DNA of 64,000 bases from OMIW01 sp044235645 (GTDB lineage Bacteria; Bdellovibrionota_C; UBA2361; OMIW01): the NCBI GenBank assembly GCA_044235645.1, contig JBIIHQ010000009.1:71259-135258 (forward strand). The letters are read 5' to 3'. Positions 17,038 to 25,577 of the stretch are shown here, one piece after another (position 1 is the stretch's first letter; each line of letters opens with the position of its first letter). The position numbers and the translations under genes were made by a program. The notes under the pieces were generated by a model, which saw nothing but the letters and a program-made list of their open reading frames with translations, was not told the origin of the DNA and did not search any database.

Positions 17038-17682
17038 CTAGTTTGCTGCTAGCAACAGATCCGTTTCCACCGGCACCACAACGGGTCGGTCCACGTACTC
17101 CTCGAATAGGCGATGAAGTTTTCGTCTTAGCATCAATCGAGCCCGATGGAGGCGTGATTTGACCGCGGGAATACTCAGATCGAGGATGTTACCGACTTCG
17201 GTATTTGAAAGTCCCTCGACGTCGCGCAGCAGAAACACCGCTCGGTACTGGTCAGGGAGCTTGTCCACAGCTGCCGCCAATATCTCCCGCAATCGGCTAT
17301 TTTGCAGTTGCTCCTCGAGCGAAACTTCAGAGCTTTTTTCATTCTCGATGACGCTCCTGGAGCCATGTTCTCCTTCATCGTCGATTGCAACTATGAGCGA
17401 ACTTCTCCTCTTTCTTAACTTCATGAAGGAGGAATTTACAATTACTCGATAGAGCCAACTCGAAAAGGCCGATTTGCCCTCAAAGCCCTTGACCTTGGTA
17501 AATATGGTCAGGAAAACATCCTGAAGAACCTCCTCTGCATCTTCTTGATTACGAGTGAATCTCATAGCGAGATTGTACACCGTCGATTCATATCGGGAGA
17601 CAAGCTCCTCAAACGCTACTATCGAGCCTGCCCGTACTTGGTCGATCAATACAACGTCACTCAGCCGTTTATCTCGTGACAT
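17038..17682 (-). CDS. ECF-family (RpoE-like) RNA polymerase sigma factor
   Basis: The 214-residue protein starts at the ATG at 17682 after AAGGAG. Region 2 reads FEELVSRYESTVYNLAMRFTRN then EDAEEVLQDVFLTIF and the SSWLYRVIVN core; region 4 is LPDQYRAVFLLRDVEGLSNTEVG with IPAVKSRLHRARLMLR. The spacing is that of ECF sigma factors close to RpoE/SigW. The linker contains an acidic stretch. No anti-sigma gene with a membrane helix is adjacent, which is unusual, so its control must be encoded elsewhere. The 287 bases upstream contain no other gene. Confidence 0.92.
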   Translation of the reverse strand: MSRDKRLSDVVLIDQVRAGSIVAFEELVSRYESTVYNLAMRFTRNQEDAEEVLQDVFLTIFTKVKGFEGKSAFSSWLYRVIVNSSFMKLRKRRSSLIVAIDDEGEHGSRSVIENEKSSEVSLEEQLQNSRLREILAAAVDKLPDQYRAVFLLRDVEGLSNTEVGNILDLSIPAVKSRLHRARLMLRRKLHRLFEEYVDRPVVVPVETDLLLAAN

Positions 17683-17969
17683 AGTACGCTCCTTGATGAG
17701 AGAAAGAGGTGTAACCAAAACCGATACCACCATAATGCGAGAGAGCTTTCACCAACTCCCCATTATCCTGAATACGTCGATACGGAACCAAAGATAAGAA
17801 CCAAGCCTTCACCGAAAGTGCTCACGGAGCCTCTCTCGATCAAAGTAATGGAGAGTATAACATGAAACGAGAGGTCATTTGTCGCGAGGATTCGCGCCGG
17901 ATGTAATTATTTTGTAAAAAGATGATTCGGCTGCGGTCTCTTTGTACAAGTCCCTCGTGAAAACCCCCT

Positions 17970-18797
17970 TCACGCGCAGGAGTCGGGAGCAGTATGAGAT
18001 GAAACGTTGTGATCGACAACCAACTTCCGATGTCGGAGAAGTATCAGGATGATCTGAAAGAACATTTTGAGAGGATCGATCAGCAGATTAACCTTCGAGC
18101 CCGCGATAGCACGCCAATTAACGGGAACCTCGGCCCATCGCATACCGAGACGTCGGGCAAGAAACAGTAATTCAACATCAAAGGCATAGCCATCGAGGGT
18201 CTGAAGGGAAAATAGTTCTCTGGCCGCGTGGCGTGTAAATAGCTTAAATCCGCACTGCGTATCCTTGACTCCTGGAACCGCGAGGGAATTAACGAGAAAG
18301 TTAAAGCTTCGTCCGATGATTCTACGATACCATCGGGCTGATACGATAACTTGATTGTCAACAAGCGCCCGAGAGCCGATTGCAATATCAACGGTGCACT
18401 CCTCCAACGCCCGGCGGAGCCGAGCGAGTTCGGGGAAAGGCGTCGAGCCATCGGCATCGGCAAGGAGCACGAAATTTCCCCGTGAGTTCAGAGCGCCTGT
18501 TCGCACGGCGTGCCCCTTGCCACGGTTGCGGGGAAGCCTGATGAGGACGACCTCCGGGCGAATTCGCTGAAATCGTCGCACCATTTCGGAGGTTCCGTCG
18601 CGACTACCGTCATCAACGACAATTATTTCGTATAAAAAACCCTCCTGCTCTAGATAATCGATCGCTTGTATGAGAGTAGGAGGGAGCCGAAGCTCCTCAT
18701 TATAGGCCGGAATAACTACCGATACCTGAACAGCCTTTTCAGCAGCTTCAGATTGTCGCGCCAACCATTCAATAACAAAGGGGGGCTGGACTTCCAT
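17970..18797 (-). CDS. family 2 glycosyltransferase, dolichyl/polyprenyl-phosphate type
   Basis: The 275-residue protein from the ATG at 18797 has a GT2 fold: VSVVIPAYNEELRLP, EIIVVDDGSRDGT, LPRNRGKGHAVRTG, the metal motif LADADGS and DTQCGFKLF. These match the DPM1-like clade, which moves a sugar from a nucleotide onto polyprenyl phosphate at the inner membrane. The longer frame to 18986 overlaps the upstream flippase gene and has no matching N-terminal homology. Pairing with an AglD2/UPF0104-type membrane protein just upstream suggests making and using a lipid-linked sugar donor. A hydrophobic helix at the C-terminus (MFFQIILILL) may touch the membrane. Confidence 0.85.
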   Translation of the reverse strand: MEVQPPFVIEWLARQSEAAEKAVQVSVVIPAYNEELRLPPTLIQAIDYLEQEGFLYEIIVVDDGSRDGTSEMVRRFQRIRPEVVLIRLPRNRGKGHAVRTGALNSRGNFVLLADADGSTPFPELARLRRALEECTVDIAIGSRALVDNQVIVSARWYRRIIGRSFNFLVNSLAVPGVKDTQCGFKLFTRHAARELFSLQTLDGYAFDVELLFLARRLGMRWAEVPVNWRAIAGSKVNLLIDPLKMFFQIILILLRHRKLVVDHNVSSHTAPDSCA

Positions 18798-18894
18798 CAA
18801 TATTCCTCTTGGAAGATACACACTCGCCGAGAACTGCTCTCGCCAAATCATCGTAACAGACGGAGAAAGATCCTCCCTTTCACCTCCAATAATC

Positions 18895-19908
18895 TCACGA
18901 AGGTGAAGCAGTGACCCCTCGCAATTCCCGAAATCGCAATAATAAATAGAGGCCTGGTAACCCGACCATTGCATACTGAATGACATGCTGCGTCAACGCC
19001 ATCGCGAACGCTGATTCCCGCGGAACTCCCATTGAAACCAGCACCGCCGTCGCTACGGCCTCGACAATCCCAATGCCCCCCGGAGCAGCAGGAATCAGCG
19101 ACGCAAAATTACTCGAAACGAGGAAAAAAATCGCCTGATAGATTGTCAGATGGACCCCATAGGCAGATGCGACTACCCAAAAAACCATGAGCTCTAGACC
19201 CCACACAACCGAGGTCCACCCCAAAATGATGGGCAATCGACGAGGGCAGAGAAGGGGTGTCAATCCTTCAATAAAATGGCGAATCTTCGAGAGTACGACG
19301 GTGAATCTCGACCCTGCAAGTATTCCCTCACATTTTAGCAAAAGTGAGTCTACCAGACCCCTCTGCGAAAGGAGGAGAACTGTCAGAATTCCCACCACCG
19401 CAAACGCCACCCCGACGTACTGAAGCTGATGAGCGTACTCCGCAACATGAAGACCAAGAATCCCCATCGTAATCGAGCCGATGCCCAATAGAACGCTGAG
19501 TGCGACTCCATCCAGCAACCGTTCAGCCGCTATCGTTGCGAGCACCAATGATCGAGATTCCCCGGATAGCCTCGCACCCACATGTGCCCGTACCAGCTCA
19601 CCAGCCCGAGCCGGCAAGATATTATTCATGAAAAACCCGAAAATGAGGGCTTTATAGGCAACCTTAATAGAGGGAACTTCTCGAGGGAAGAGGTGTCGCC
19701 ATCGAAGGGTACGCCAAAAGTACGAGAGCACTGTCAACGCTATCGGAAGCCCGAGATAAGTCGGGCGAACTCCCTGAATACAGTCCCAGAACTGCACCCA
19801 TTCCATGCCACGAGATACCATCCAGACGGCACTAATGGTGAGAGACCACGGAATGACAATTCGAATCAGAATTCGGGAGATTCGGAGAGAAAAGGATGAC
19901 ATAAACAA
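18895..19908 (-). CDS. lysylphosphatidylglycerol synthase TM region / UPF0104-like flippase
   Basis: The 337-residue integral membrane protein has about eight hydrophobic segments and the family marks NNILPARAGELVRAHV after segment two and AAPGGIGIVEAVATA near the end. Members occur in glycolipid and hopanoid pathways and flip or bind lipid-linked sugars; the C-terminal aminoacyl-transferase domain of MprF is absent. The gene lies between a lipoprotein gene (60 bases upstream) and the glycosyltransferase, all on the minus strand. ATGs at 19908 and 19902 are equally possible. Confidence 0.8.
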   Translation of the reverse strand: MFMSSFSLRISRILIRIVIPWSLTISAVWMVSRGMEWVQFWDCIQGVRPTYLGLPIALTVLSYFWRTLRWRHLFPREVPSIKVAYKALIFGFFMNNILPARAGELVRAHVGARLSGESRSLVLATIAAERLLDGVALSVLLGIGSITMGILGLHVAEYAHQLQYVGVAFAVVGILTVLLLSQRGLVDSLLLKCEGILAGSRFTVVLSKIRHFIEGLTPLLCPRRLPIILGWTSVVWGLELMVFWVVASAYGVHLTIYQAIFFLVSSNFASLIPAAPGGIGIVEAVATAVLVSMGVPRESAFAMALTQHVIQYAMVGLPGLYLLLRFRELRGVTASPS

Positions 19909-19968
19909 TTAAGAGATGAGTTTAGAATCCGGAGAGTGCGGATTTTTTGATCGTCGGTCGCCGAGGAT

Positions 19969-20712
19969 CTAATCACCATCGGCCTTGAAAACACTGGTCA
20001 TCAAACAGCTCACCGCAAGCTCCGTGAGCCGCCGATATTCCGGTAGCTGTTGCCCTCGTTTTGTGAGACCAAGGCTCGCTCCCAGGTCTCGAGCGAGTTG
20101 CGATCGTGAATCGATCTTCGCACGACCGTACCACAATGTGACCTGCTTCGTCACATCGATTAACTTTCCGGTAATACTTACCGATTCAAGCGACGAAAGA
20201 GGCTCGAGCTGCCCGATGAACACGAGATCATACCCCTGGGTCCTCGCCCACTCCATCGCCTCGTAATTTCCTCCGAACATATCGGCATAAGGAGCAACCC
20301 GCGGGCCCTGGGTCGCCAATGAGACCACCGGGATAACCCCATATTCGAGCATTTGACCCTGCGCAATCCGGGCTATCTCCGTGCCAAACGATTCTGGAAA
20401 CTGCCCAAATCGAGTTGCTCCGATCCCCACGTTCTGGGGCGCGACGAACGGTAGTAATACGACACTGGCACCATGGTTCGGCGGGAACGCTGCTTTAAGA
20501 TAGTCCTCTACATTGACCCTCACATAGGCATGGCTCTTGCAGGCTGTTTGCACATGGCGCTCGAAGAGGCCACAAGCAGAGAGGAGCAAAGAGGTAACCG
20601 TCATTATGTTGACGGCGAGACGTCGCCCCGCAGGTTGGGACGATGACGGATCCCGTCCCTCTCGGGGAGCGATTATCGATGGTCGCACTTTGGTTCGTTT
20701 GTGTGTGATCAT
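19969..20712 (-). CDS. lipoprotein of unknown function
   Basis: The 247-residue protein has a long basic N-terminus followed by a hydrophobic core and the lipobox LLSAC (Cys47), so it should be lipidated. The mature part has alternating strands and helices (SVVLLPFVAPQNVG, GTEIARIAQGQMLEYGVIPVV, DLVFIGQLEPL) like the ABA_sandwich or CsgG/FlgO-type lipoproteins that gather at outer-membrane channels. A pair of early cysteines may be bridged. It is divergent from the FlgO-like lipoprotein gene (83 bases), and the two may work together. It is unlike any family that I can name with confidence. Confidence 0.65.
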   Translation of the reverse strand: MITHKRTKVRPSIIAPREGRDPSSSQPAGRRLAVNIMTVTSLLLSACGLFERHVQTACKSHAYVRVNVEDYLKAAFPPNHGASVVLLPFVAPQNVGIGATRFGQFPESFGTEIARIAQGQMLEYGVIPVVSLATQGPRVAPYADMFGGNYEAMEWARTQGYDLVFIGQLEPLSSLESVSITGKLIDVTKQVTLWYGRAKIDSRSQLARDLGASLGLTKRGQQLPEYRRLTELAVSCLMTSVFKADGD

Positions 20713-20795
20713 GCAATGACTCTCTTTCCCCTGCTACCTCACCGACAACCGGATTCAATGGAGCTGCCCCTGTTGGAACATCTGTAGGAGATCAC

Positions 20796-21659
20796 GTGAC
20801 AATAAAAAGATCCGCCTCGATCTATCTCAGCTCATCAGTCCCCAGCTCAACATGGCGATCGGCCCAGTTGTTCGTCCCCCAACAACGATCTCCCCAGCCG
20901 AGGCCCTCTCGCCCACGGTTACTCTTCGCACTCCTGCCCCTTACTTTGCTCCTCTGCGTGGGGTGTAGCAAACGGTATAGTGATCTTCCCTCGTTTTTAC
21001 CTTTCAGCTTTCGTGACTACGACAATCAATCGGTGGGTCGATTTAAAACCTCGTATATTGCAGATCAGATCGATGAATACTTTCGGGGTACCGATCCCGG
21101 ACCCGTAGGAATAACCACGTTCGTCAATCTCGATGACCTCACGAGCACTTCTCCTTTCGGCAGGCTGTGTGGCGAGCAGCTCATGAGCGAGCTCGCGATG
21201 CGCGGATACGATGTTATTGAGCTCCGCCATGGGGACGCGATTACCTTTCTTAACCCAGAGGGTGAATTTGGACTTTCTCGCGAGGCGACAGCAGTGAAGC
21301 AATCGCAACGTCTGGGCGCAGTATTGGTGGGAACGTATTCGGCATCGCCCGAGCGGGTGTATGTGAATGTGCGACTGGTTGACCCCTCAACATCGCGAGT
21401 GTTATCAGCTTCATCGGTCGAGATGGGCAGAACCGCGGAGCTTAGCAAACTGCTCCGCGGGGGTGCGGTGCCGCTCACGCTGGAGCGGGTGCCGGTGCGG
21501 AGTGCGCATAGTTCCGGCGGATTAGAAAGCGGAGCAGCAGCCACAGGACTTGGAGCAGTACCTCCGTTTTCACCCGCGGGAGGAGGAGGTCCGGTGGCCG
21601 GCACAGGATCGCTATCATCGGGAGGAGGAAAAATCGGGGTGCCAACAGTGCGATATTGA
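20796..21659 (+). CDS. FlgO-like outer-membrane lipoprotein
   Basis: The 287-residue protein starts at a GTG with GTAGGAG upstream. A long proline-rich N-terminal tail precedes the hydrophobic core and lipobox LCVGC (Cys57). The FlgO domain covers residues 85-215: VGITTFVNLDDLTSTSPFGRL, EQLMSELAMRGYDVIELR, then GAVLVGTYSASPERVYVNVRLVD and SRVLSASS. In Vibrio, FlgO is an outer-membrane protein needed for flagellar motility, but the domain also occurs outside flagellar loci, as here. The final 60 residues are Gly/Ser-rich and unstructured. Confidence 0.8.
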   Translation: MTIKRSASIYLSSSVPSSTWRSAQLFVPQQRSPQPRPSRPRLLFALLPLTLLLCVGCSKRYSDLPSFLPFSFRDYDNQSVGRFKTSYIADQIDEYFRGTDPGPVGITTFVNLDDLTSTSPFGRLCGEQLMSELAMRGYDVIELRHGDAITFLNPEGEFGLSREATAVKQSQRLGAVLVGTYSASPERVYVNVRLVDPSTSRVLSASSVEMGRTAELSKLLRGGAVPLTLERVPVRSAHSSGGLESGAAATGLGAVPPFSPAGGGGPVAGTGSLSSGGGKIGVPTVRY

Positions 21660-21775
21660 GACAACCTGGCCGCGAGCTTGACACAGAGGGAATGGGGCAT
21701 TTCAACACCGGATACGATGCAGACGTCGCCCATTTCGTCTAGAATAGGGACTGCCTTGCGAAACGCCCGGGTCCC

Positions 21776-22390
21776 ATGAACGATAGCCCCATTATCCACA
21801 CCCTCAAGAACAATCTCCAGGTACTCCATAGCCTCTGCGCCCTTCATAGCAGAGGAATCACCGATCCCGATGCTCAGTCGATCCTCGCCCGCACGAGAAC
21901 CGCATTGATGATCTACGCAGATGCCTACGAACTTGCAAAACCCCACCTCGAGTATTTCCTCCTCGGGCCGCTTCTTCAGCGGGTTATCACTCGTATCGTC
22001 GCCGCACACCCAGGGGTGAGACTCACCCCAGAAGGTCGCGTTTTGAGCAGCGATGCCCGGGTACTTTGGGGCACGGGGATCGGTGCAGCCCTGCTCGTGA
22101 ACGAGGTAGTAGCTGAAGTGGTGCTAGCAAGTCAGAAGCGGGGGGGAGATGGGCCGTGCGGAGAGCTGCTTTTCACCGCGGAAGTGACCTCGCGAGGGGG
22201 GGGAAGTGAGCTTGAAGTGCGGGTGGGATTGGGGGAAGATTTTCCTCAGAAGTTGGCGACGAGCGGGGAAAGGAGCCCCAGGGAGGGGGAAAGCGAACAT
22301 CCGGTTATTGAGGCACTGGCAGCGCAGTGCGAGGCGACGGTGTGGTGGGACGGGTGTGGAGCGGTGCGGATGGTGGTAGGGGTGGGGTAA
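21776..22390 (+). CDS. degenerate HisKA_2-type histidine kinase-like protein
   Basis: The 204-residue protein begins with a phospho-acceptor-like helix (HTLKNNLQVLHSLCALHSRG, His8) as in HWE/HisKA_2 kinases. The following ATPase-like part keeps LLVNEVV in place of the N box but shows no G1 or G2 box; the region where they should be is Gly/Ser-rich. It has no sensor domain or membrane segment. It could be a phosphotransfer or inactive scaffold protein. It follows the FlgO-like gene by 116 bases on the same strand. Confidence 0.55.
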   Translation: MNDSPIIHTLKNNLQVLHSLCALHSRGITDPDAQSILARTRTALMIYADAYELAKPHLEYFLLGPLLQRVITRIVAAHPGVRLTPEGRVLSSDARVLWGTGIGAALLVNEVVAEVVLASQKRGGDGPCGELLFTAEVTSRGGGSELEVRVGLGEDFPQKLATSGERSPREGESEHPVIEALAAQCEATVWWDGCGAVRMVVGVG

Positions 22391-22698
22391 ATCTGCGTAA
22401 GCAAACATTCGTTAATCCGAAAACGCGGGTTGCCCACCATTCGAATCATCCTAATTTCCAGGGAAACGTATCACCTCTCCTCGGCCTTGGCTCAGCCTGG
22501 GAATGAGTGAAATGCCCAACTGCCGAATGGTAATCACCCTCCTTCAAAGGCGACCACGACCAAAGGGACACTGCCGAAAAGGGTGCACTCTGGAGAGAGG
22601 GTACGTAGCTCTTATCGATAATTTCATAGTAAGATTAAGAGGACGCTATCTGCTCCTCGCTCATCGATATACACCTGCTCAGCGTTGACCGTCCCCCA
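22391..22698. other. intergenic, no gene recognised
   Basis: These 308 bases lie between the convergent kinase-like and Cas4-like genes. I see no convincing reading frame, tRNA or strong hairpin. Confidence 0.5.
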
Positions 22699-23289
22699 TC
22701 ACCGTCGCACCTCACATCCCTCCCGCACCCCACACCCCGAACACTTGCGCGGGTGCGGGGTCGCGACACATGGCCCACCCTCGAGTACTCTTCTCATCTC
22801 AAGGAGCACCCCGTCGAGCCATTCTTGTCTCTCAGGGTTGTTCTCTATTTTCCACCGTTTCGCTGCGGGACCGAGAATCAGGTAACCGTGTGATGGCCTT
22901 ATGCCCACCTGCTCCTCGATCAGCCGACAATAAACGAGCAGCTGGGCAATGTCTTTATCAGCGGGGCGCTTGCCGAATGCTTTTCTCTCAATCGGGATAA
23001 GAATACCCCCCTCCTCAACAAGGGCATCAGGCCGCCCTGCGAGGCCCAACCGGTGCGAGTAAAACTCTCGGGCTGGAACGAAAGACCCCCCTTCGACCGC
23101 CTTCACCACCATACGACGGGTGATCCCGGTGTCACGACGCAACCGCTTCATGCCTCCGAGAATAGCGTCGACCACTATCGCAGCAAGGATCAAAATAGTG
23201 ACCAAAAGGGCAAAGTTGCCGTCAACTTCAAGAAGCTGGCGTACCAACTCAGGAGCGCCTTCAACCCCTACTCGCCTGACCGCACTCAC
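22699..23289 (-). CDS. membrane-anchored Cas4/Dna2-like nuclease, C-terminal subunit
   Basis: Read from the GTG at 23289, which has GGAGG eight bases upstream and overlaps the previous stop as GTGA, this protein has 196 residues. A membrane helix (NFALLVTILILAAIVVDAILGG, cut by polar ends) near residues 25-45 is followed by the PD-(D/E)XK core: LAGRPDALVEE, then IPIERKAFG and DIAQLLVYCRLIE (motifs D, ExK and QxxxY). The C-terminus has CSGCGVREGC, the cluster-binding cysteines of Cas4. The fourth cysteine (FCPEAW) lies in the upstream gene, so the two chains should fold together. Cas4/Dna2 enzymes are 5'-3' exonucleases with a Fe-S cluster; no CRISPR array is in the window. A GTG at 23319 is an alternative start. 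Confidence 0.75.
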   Translation of the reverse strand: MSAVRRVGVEGAPELVRQLLEVDGNFALLVTILILAAIVVDAILGGMKRLRRDTGITRRMVVKAVEGGSFVPAREFYSHRLGLAGRPDALVEEGGILIPIERKAFGKRPADKDIAQLLVYCRLIEEQVGIRPSHGYLILGPAAKRWKIENNPERQEWLDGVLLEMRRVLEGGPCVATPHPRKCSGCGVREGCEVRR

Positions 23290-23579
23290 CCAACGATCCT
23301 CCACCGATACACGAGGCACGCTGTCACAGTAAGAGCGAACAGTACTCGAAGGCCGAGTCGCACCGCTTCCAAGACATCAACGGCCTCCCCCCATCGCTCG
23401 TGCTCTGCCTCACCCCGCAGGGCTCTCTCATGGTCATGACGCGACGTTGACGGACCATGATGAGCCCCTCGACCGCGGGATAGTCTCCACGCCTCGGGAC
23501 AGAACACAAATCTCCCCACCTCTCCTGCTGCGAGAATCTCAAGCTTCTTACCAACCTCATCGACAGAAGGCCTCCCCAC
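23286..23579 (-). CDS. Cas4/Dna2-like nuclease, N-terminal part as a separate gene
   Basis: The 97-residue product starts at a GTG and contains the usual N-terminal block of Cas4-like proteins: LAAGEVGRFVFCPEAWRL with the single cluster cysteine, then ERALRGEAEHE. It ends with a membrane helix (LFALTVTACLVY). Its TGA at 23286-23288 overlaps the GTG of the next gene, in a -1 frame. One-chain relatives carry these two membrane helices side by side, so the break falls between them. It may be a true split gene or the product of a frameshift. Confidence 0.65.
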   Translation of the reverse strand: MGRPSVDEVGKKLEILAAGEVGRFVFCPEAWRLSRGRGAHHGPSTSRHDHERALRGEAEHERWGEAVDVLEAVRLGLRVLFALTVTACLVYRWRIVG

Positions 23580-23726
23580 TGCTCCCCCCTTACACAGATC
23601 TTCTGATTAGCCCGACCAATAATTGCACACATTCGAAGCGCGCGGTACTCTTGGGGCCTCGTGCAAGTTTAAAACCTATTAAGCTCTTCCCCAAATCGGC
23701 ATCGAGGAGCAAGACCGTCCACTTTA

Positions 23727-24251
23727 TTACCGTCGAATGCGACTCATAAACCCCCGGACCGCGGCGCTCCGGTGCGCGAGCCAACGACCGACACCAGGCA
23801 TCACATCTTTCGAGCGAGAGCGGGCTTGGTTGCTCTCAGAACTTCCGACGAAGGACGCCGGCCGAAGGTCAGGCGCCACTGCCAACTGCAAGGTATTGCT
23901 TTTTGCTTCCGGAACGTGGGCGACCTCGAGCTGATACTGAGCCTCGATAGCCTGCCCGTGGGTCAATCGCCAGAATGCATACCTTCCGCACGCCGAGACG
24001 AAGGAACACCTCAATGCGTAACATTCATCCTCCTGACAGGCCACGACTGATAGTTCGAAGTCATGCTCCCTCTCAAGGAGAAAACTAGACATGAAGATTT
24101 TTGTCCACCCTCGGCGGGCCCGGTGAGCGCACAGCTCATCGGAGTACCTCCCCTCTAACATGATGAGTTCCGCATCGAAAAAAACCTCGCCCCGGAATTC
24201 CACCCCCAGCATCGGAGCGATCATCTGAACCTGAGCCTCTGACTTCTGCAT
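23727..24251 (-). CDS. hypothetical protein
   Basis: The 174-residue protein has no signal peptide, membrane helix or motif that I recognise. The first 110 residues look like a beta-rich domain with several cysteines (VACQEDECYALRC) and end with a strand AQYQLEVAHVP; the tail is Ser/Arg-rich and basic. It lies 147 bases before the Cas4-like genes on the same strand. Codon use looks like the neighbours. A PilZ- or regulator-like role cannot be supported. Confidence 0.5.
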   Translation of the reverse strand: MQKSEAQVQMIAPMLGVEFRGEVFFDAELIMLEGRYSDELCAHRARRGWTKIFMSSFLLEREHDFELSVVACQEDECYALRCSFVSACGRYAFWRLTHGQAIEAQYQLEVAHVPEAKSNTLQLAVAPDLRPASFVGSSESNQARSRSKDVMPGVGRWLAHRSAAVRGFMSRIRR

Positions 24252-24777
24252 GAAACCACCGTACTTTCACAACACCTCGGCAACCATTCGGAAATAGCCT
24301 GAAAAATTCTCCTCTCAGACAACATCAGCCGATCCTTCCGGCCATCCCCTCTTTCCTACCAGTGTATCGGCAACAGCGTCTCCGATCTTAAGTAAACAAA
24401 CCATGTTCTTACACGGGAGTCGTATCACACCGAGAGGCTGGTTGACTGATGACGTTTTTTCCCGTGTAATCGGATGAACACCTCAGATCCGCGATGGGTC
24501 CCCTCTTTGAAGGGGGTCAAGCCGCGTTTGCAGTTAAAATGGAATCGGTGGGGTCGAACGAACAGCACCGGATCAACGCGGATGTGCTCGATTACTACAG
24601 GATCGGGAGGTTCAAGCAGGAACTGAAAATTGGAACGGTTATTACGGCAAGAGATGCCCCTTCATCTTGGTCTGGGACTCTCCTCTCATAACCCGCAAAT
24701 GTTCTCCAGTTCGCACAATCTACCAATTTTGAGGCAAGGTCCTTGACGCCTCATCTTCACGGAGCAGCAGTTATCAT
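24252..24777. other. intergenic between divergent genes
   Basis: About 525 bases hold a possible 65-codon frame at 24494-24691 (plus) with no ribosome site and no family match, so I do not call it. A CCCCT/AGGGG mini-hairpin sits near 24500. Otherwise nothing is seen. Confidence 0.4.
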
Positions 24778-25446
24778 ATGGAAAAGCGATTTAACAAACG
24801 GCGAGGCCCAACCGGCGAATCGGGACAAGGGTACCGACAGGGGGGTGGGCACCATGGAGGGGGTCATCACCGCGGGAATAGAGGCTTCCGCCGACGGCCC
24901 GGCTTCGATAGCGGTAATCAGCGAGAACGGATCGCCGTTGAAAGCGGGAGTCTTGTCGTCATCGATCAATTCATGCTTGCCAACCCTGAGTTCATCGAGG
25001 CCTATGCTGAAATTGTTGACGAACCGATAGCTAAGAAAGTCGCCCTTGTTGAGCGATTTGGGGGGGTTGTCGTGCAGGTTGCCCCGGGCACTTATCGCAT
25101 TGACCGAGACCCGTACCGGTTCTCTATCGTCGTTCATCCAGAGGATGTTTCCCCTTCCGACCTTTCACTCGATGCGGGAGAGTCTGCAGGCACACTTTTC
25201 GTTAATACTCGCTGCCTTGCAATGATTGACCGCGAGCTGCTGGACGACAGTGCCCTCCTGGATAAGTACCAACAACTTTGGTTCGGCGGAAAAGACAAAG
25301 CGTGTCGCGATCTGCTCAGAGATAACGGAGGTGCTGTGCGGTATGGGTTCTCCCGATTCTCCGATGACCTAACCGTCAAGCTCGACCGCCAGGAAAATCT
25401 GCTCGTCCTCGCTCCGGAGAGTCCCGGCGAACACGCACCCCACTAA
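24778..25446 (+). CDS. protein with RG/GGH-rich N-terminus, unknown function
   Basis: The 222-residue protein starts with a disordered basic region of about 45 residues rich in Arg, Gly and His (GGGHHGGGHHRGNRGFRRR), a composition seen in RNA- or DNA-binding tails. A folded domain follows with IDQFMLANPEFIEAYAEIV, GGVVVQVAPGTYRIDRD and FVNTRCLAMIDRELL, likely alpha/beta. The domain is of a kind I cannot name. It lies 131 bases before ilvD on the same strand, too far to assume an operon. Confidence 0.6.
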   Translation: MEKRFNKRRGPTGESGQGYRQGGGHHGGGHHRGNRGFRRRPGFDSGNQRERIAVESGSLVVIDQFMLANPEFIEAYAEIVDEPIAKKVALVERFGGVVVQVAPGTYRIDRDPYRFSIVVHPEDVSPSDLSLDAGESAGTLFVNTRCLAMIDRELLDDSALLDKYQQLWFGGKDKACRDLLRDNGGAVRYGFSRFSDDLTVKLDRQENLLVLAPESPGEHAPH

Positions 25447-25577
25447 GCAAGTCGATCCGGAGTGTCTCCGAAACTCCGGATGATCGAAGCATTTCGACGG
25501 TGGCGCGAGAATAGGTTCCTCCATCGCTGCGACCCGAACCATCCTCGGTTACTCGCTATGTCACAACGGGGCTTACC

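Noticed and set aside
20997..22009. Minus-strand frames (103 and 314 codons) opposite the FlgO-like and kinase-like genes
   Set aside because: The plus-strand proteins have a lipobox, ribosome site and recognisable domains; the minus frames are Ser/Pro/Arg-rich without motifs.
22699..23579. CRISPR-Cas locus around the Cas4-like genes
   Set aside because: No direct repeat array and no cas1, cas2 or effector gene is in the window.
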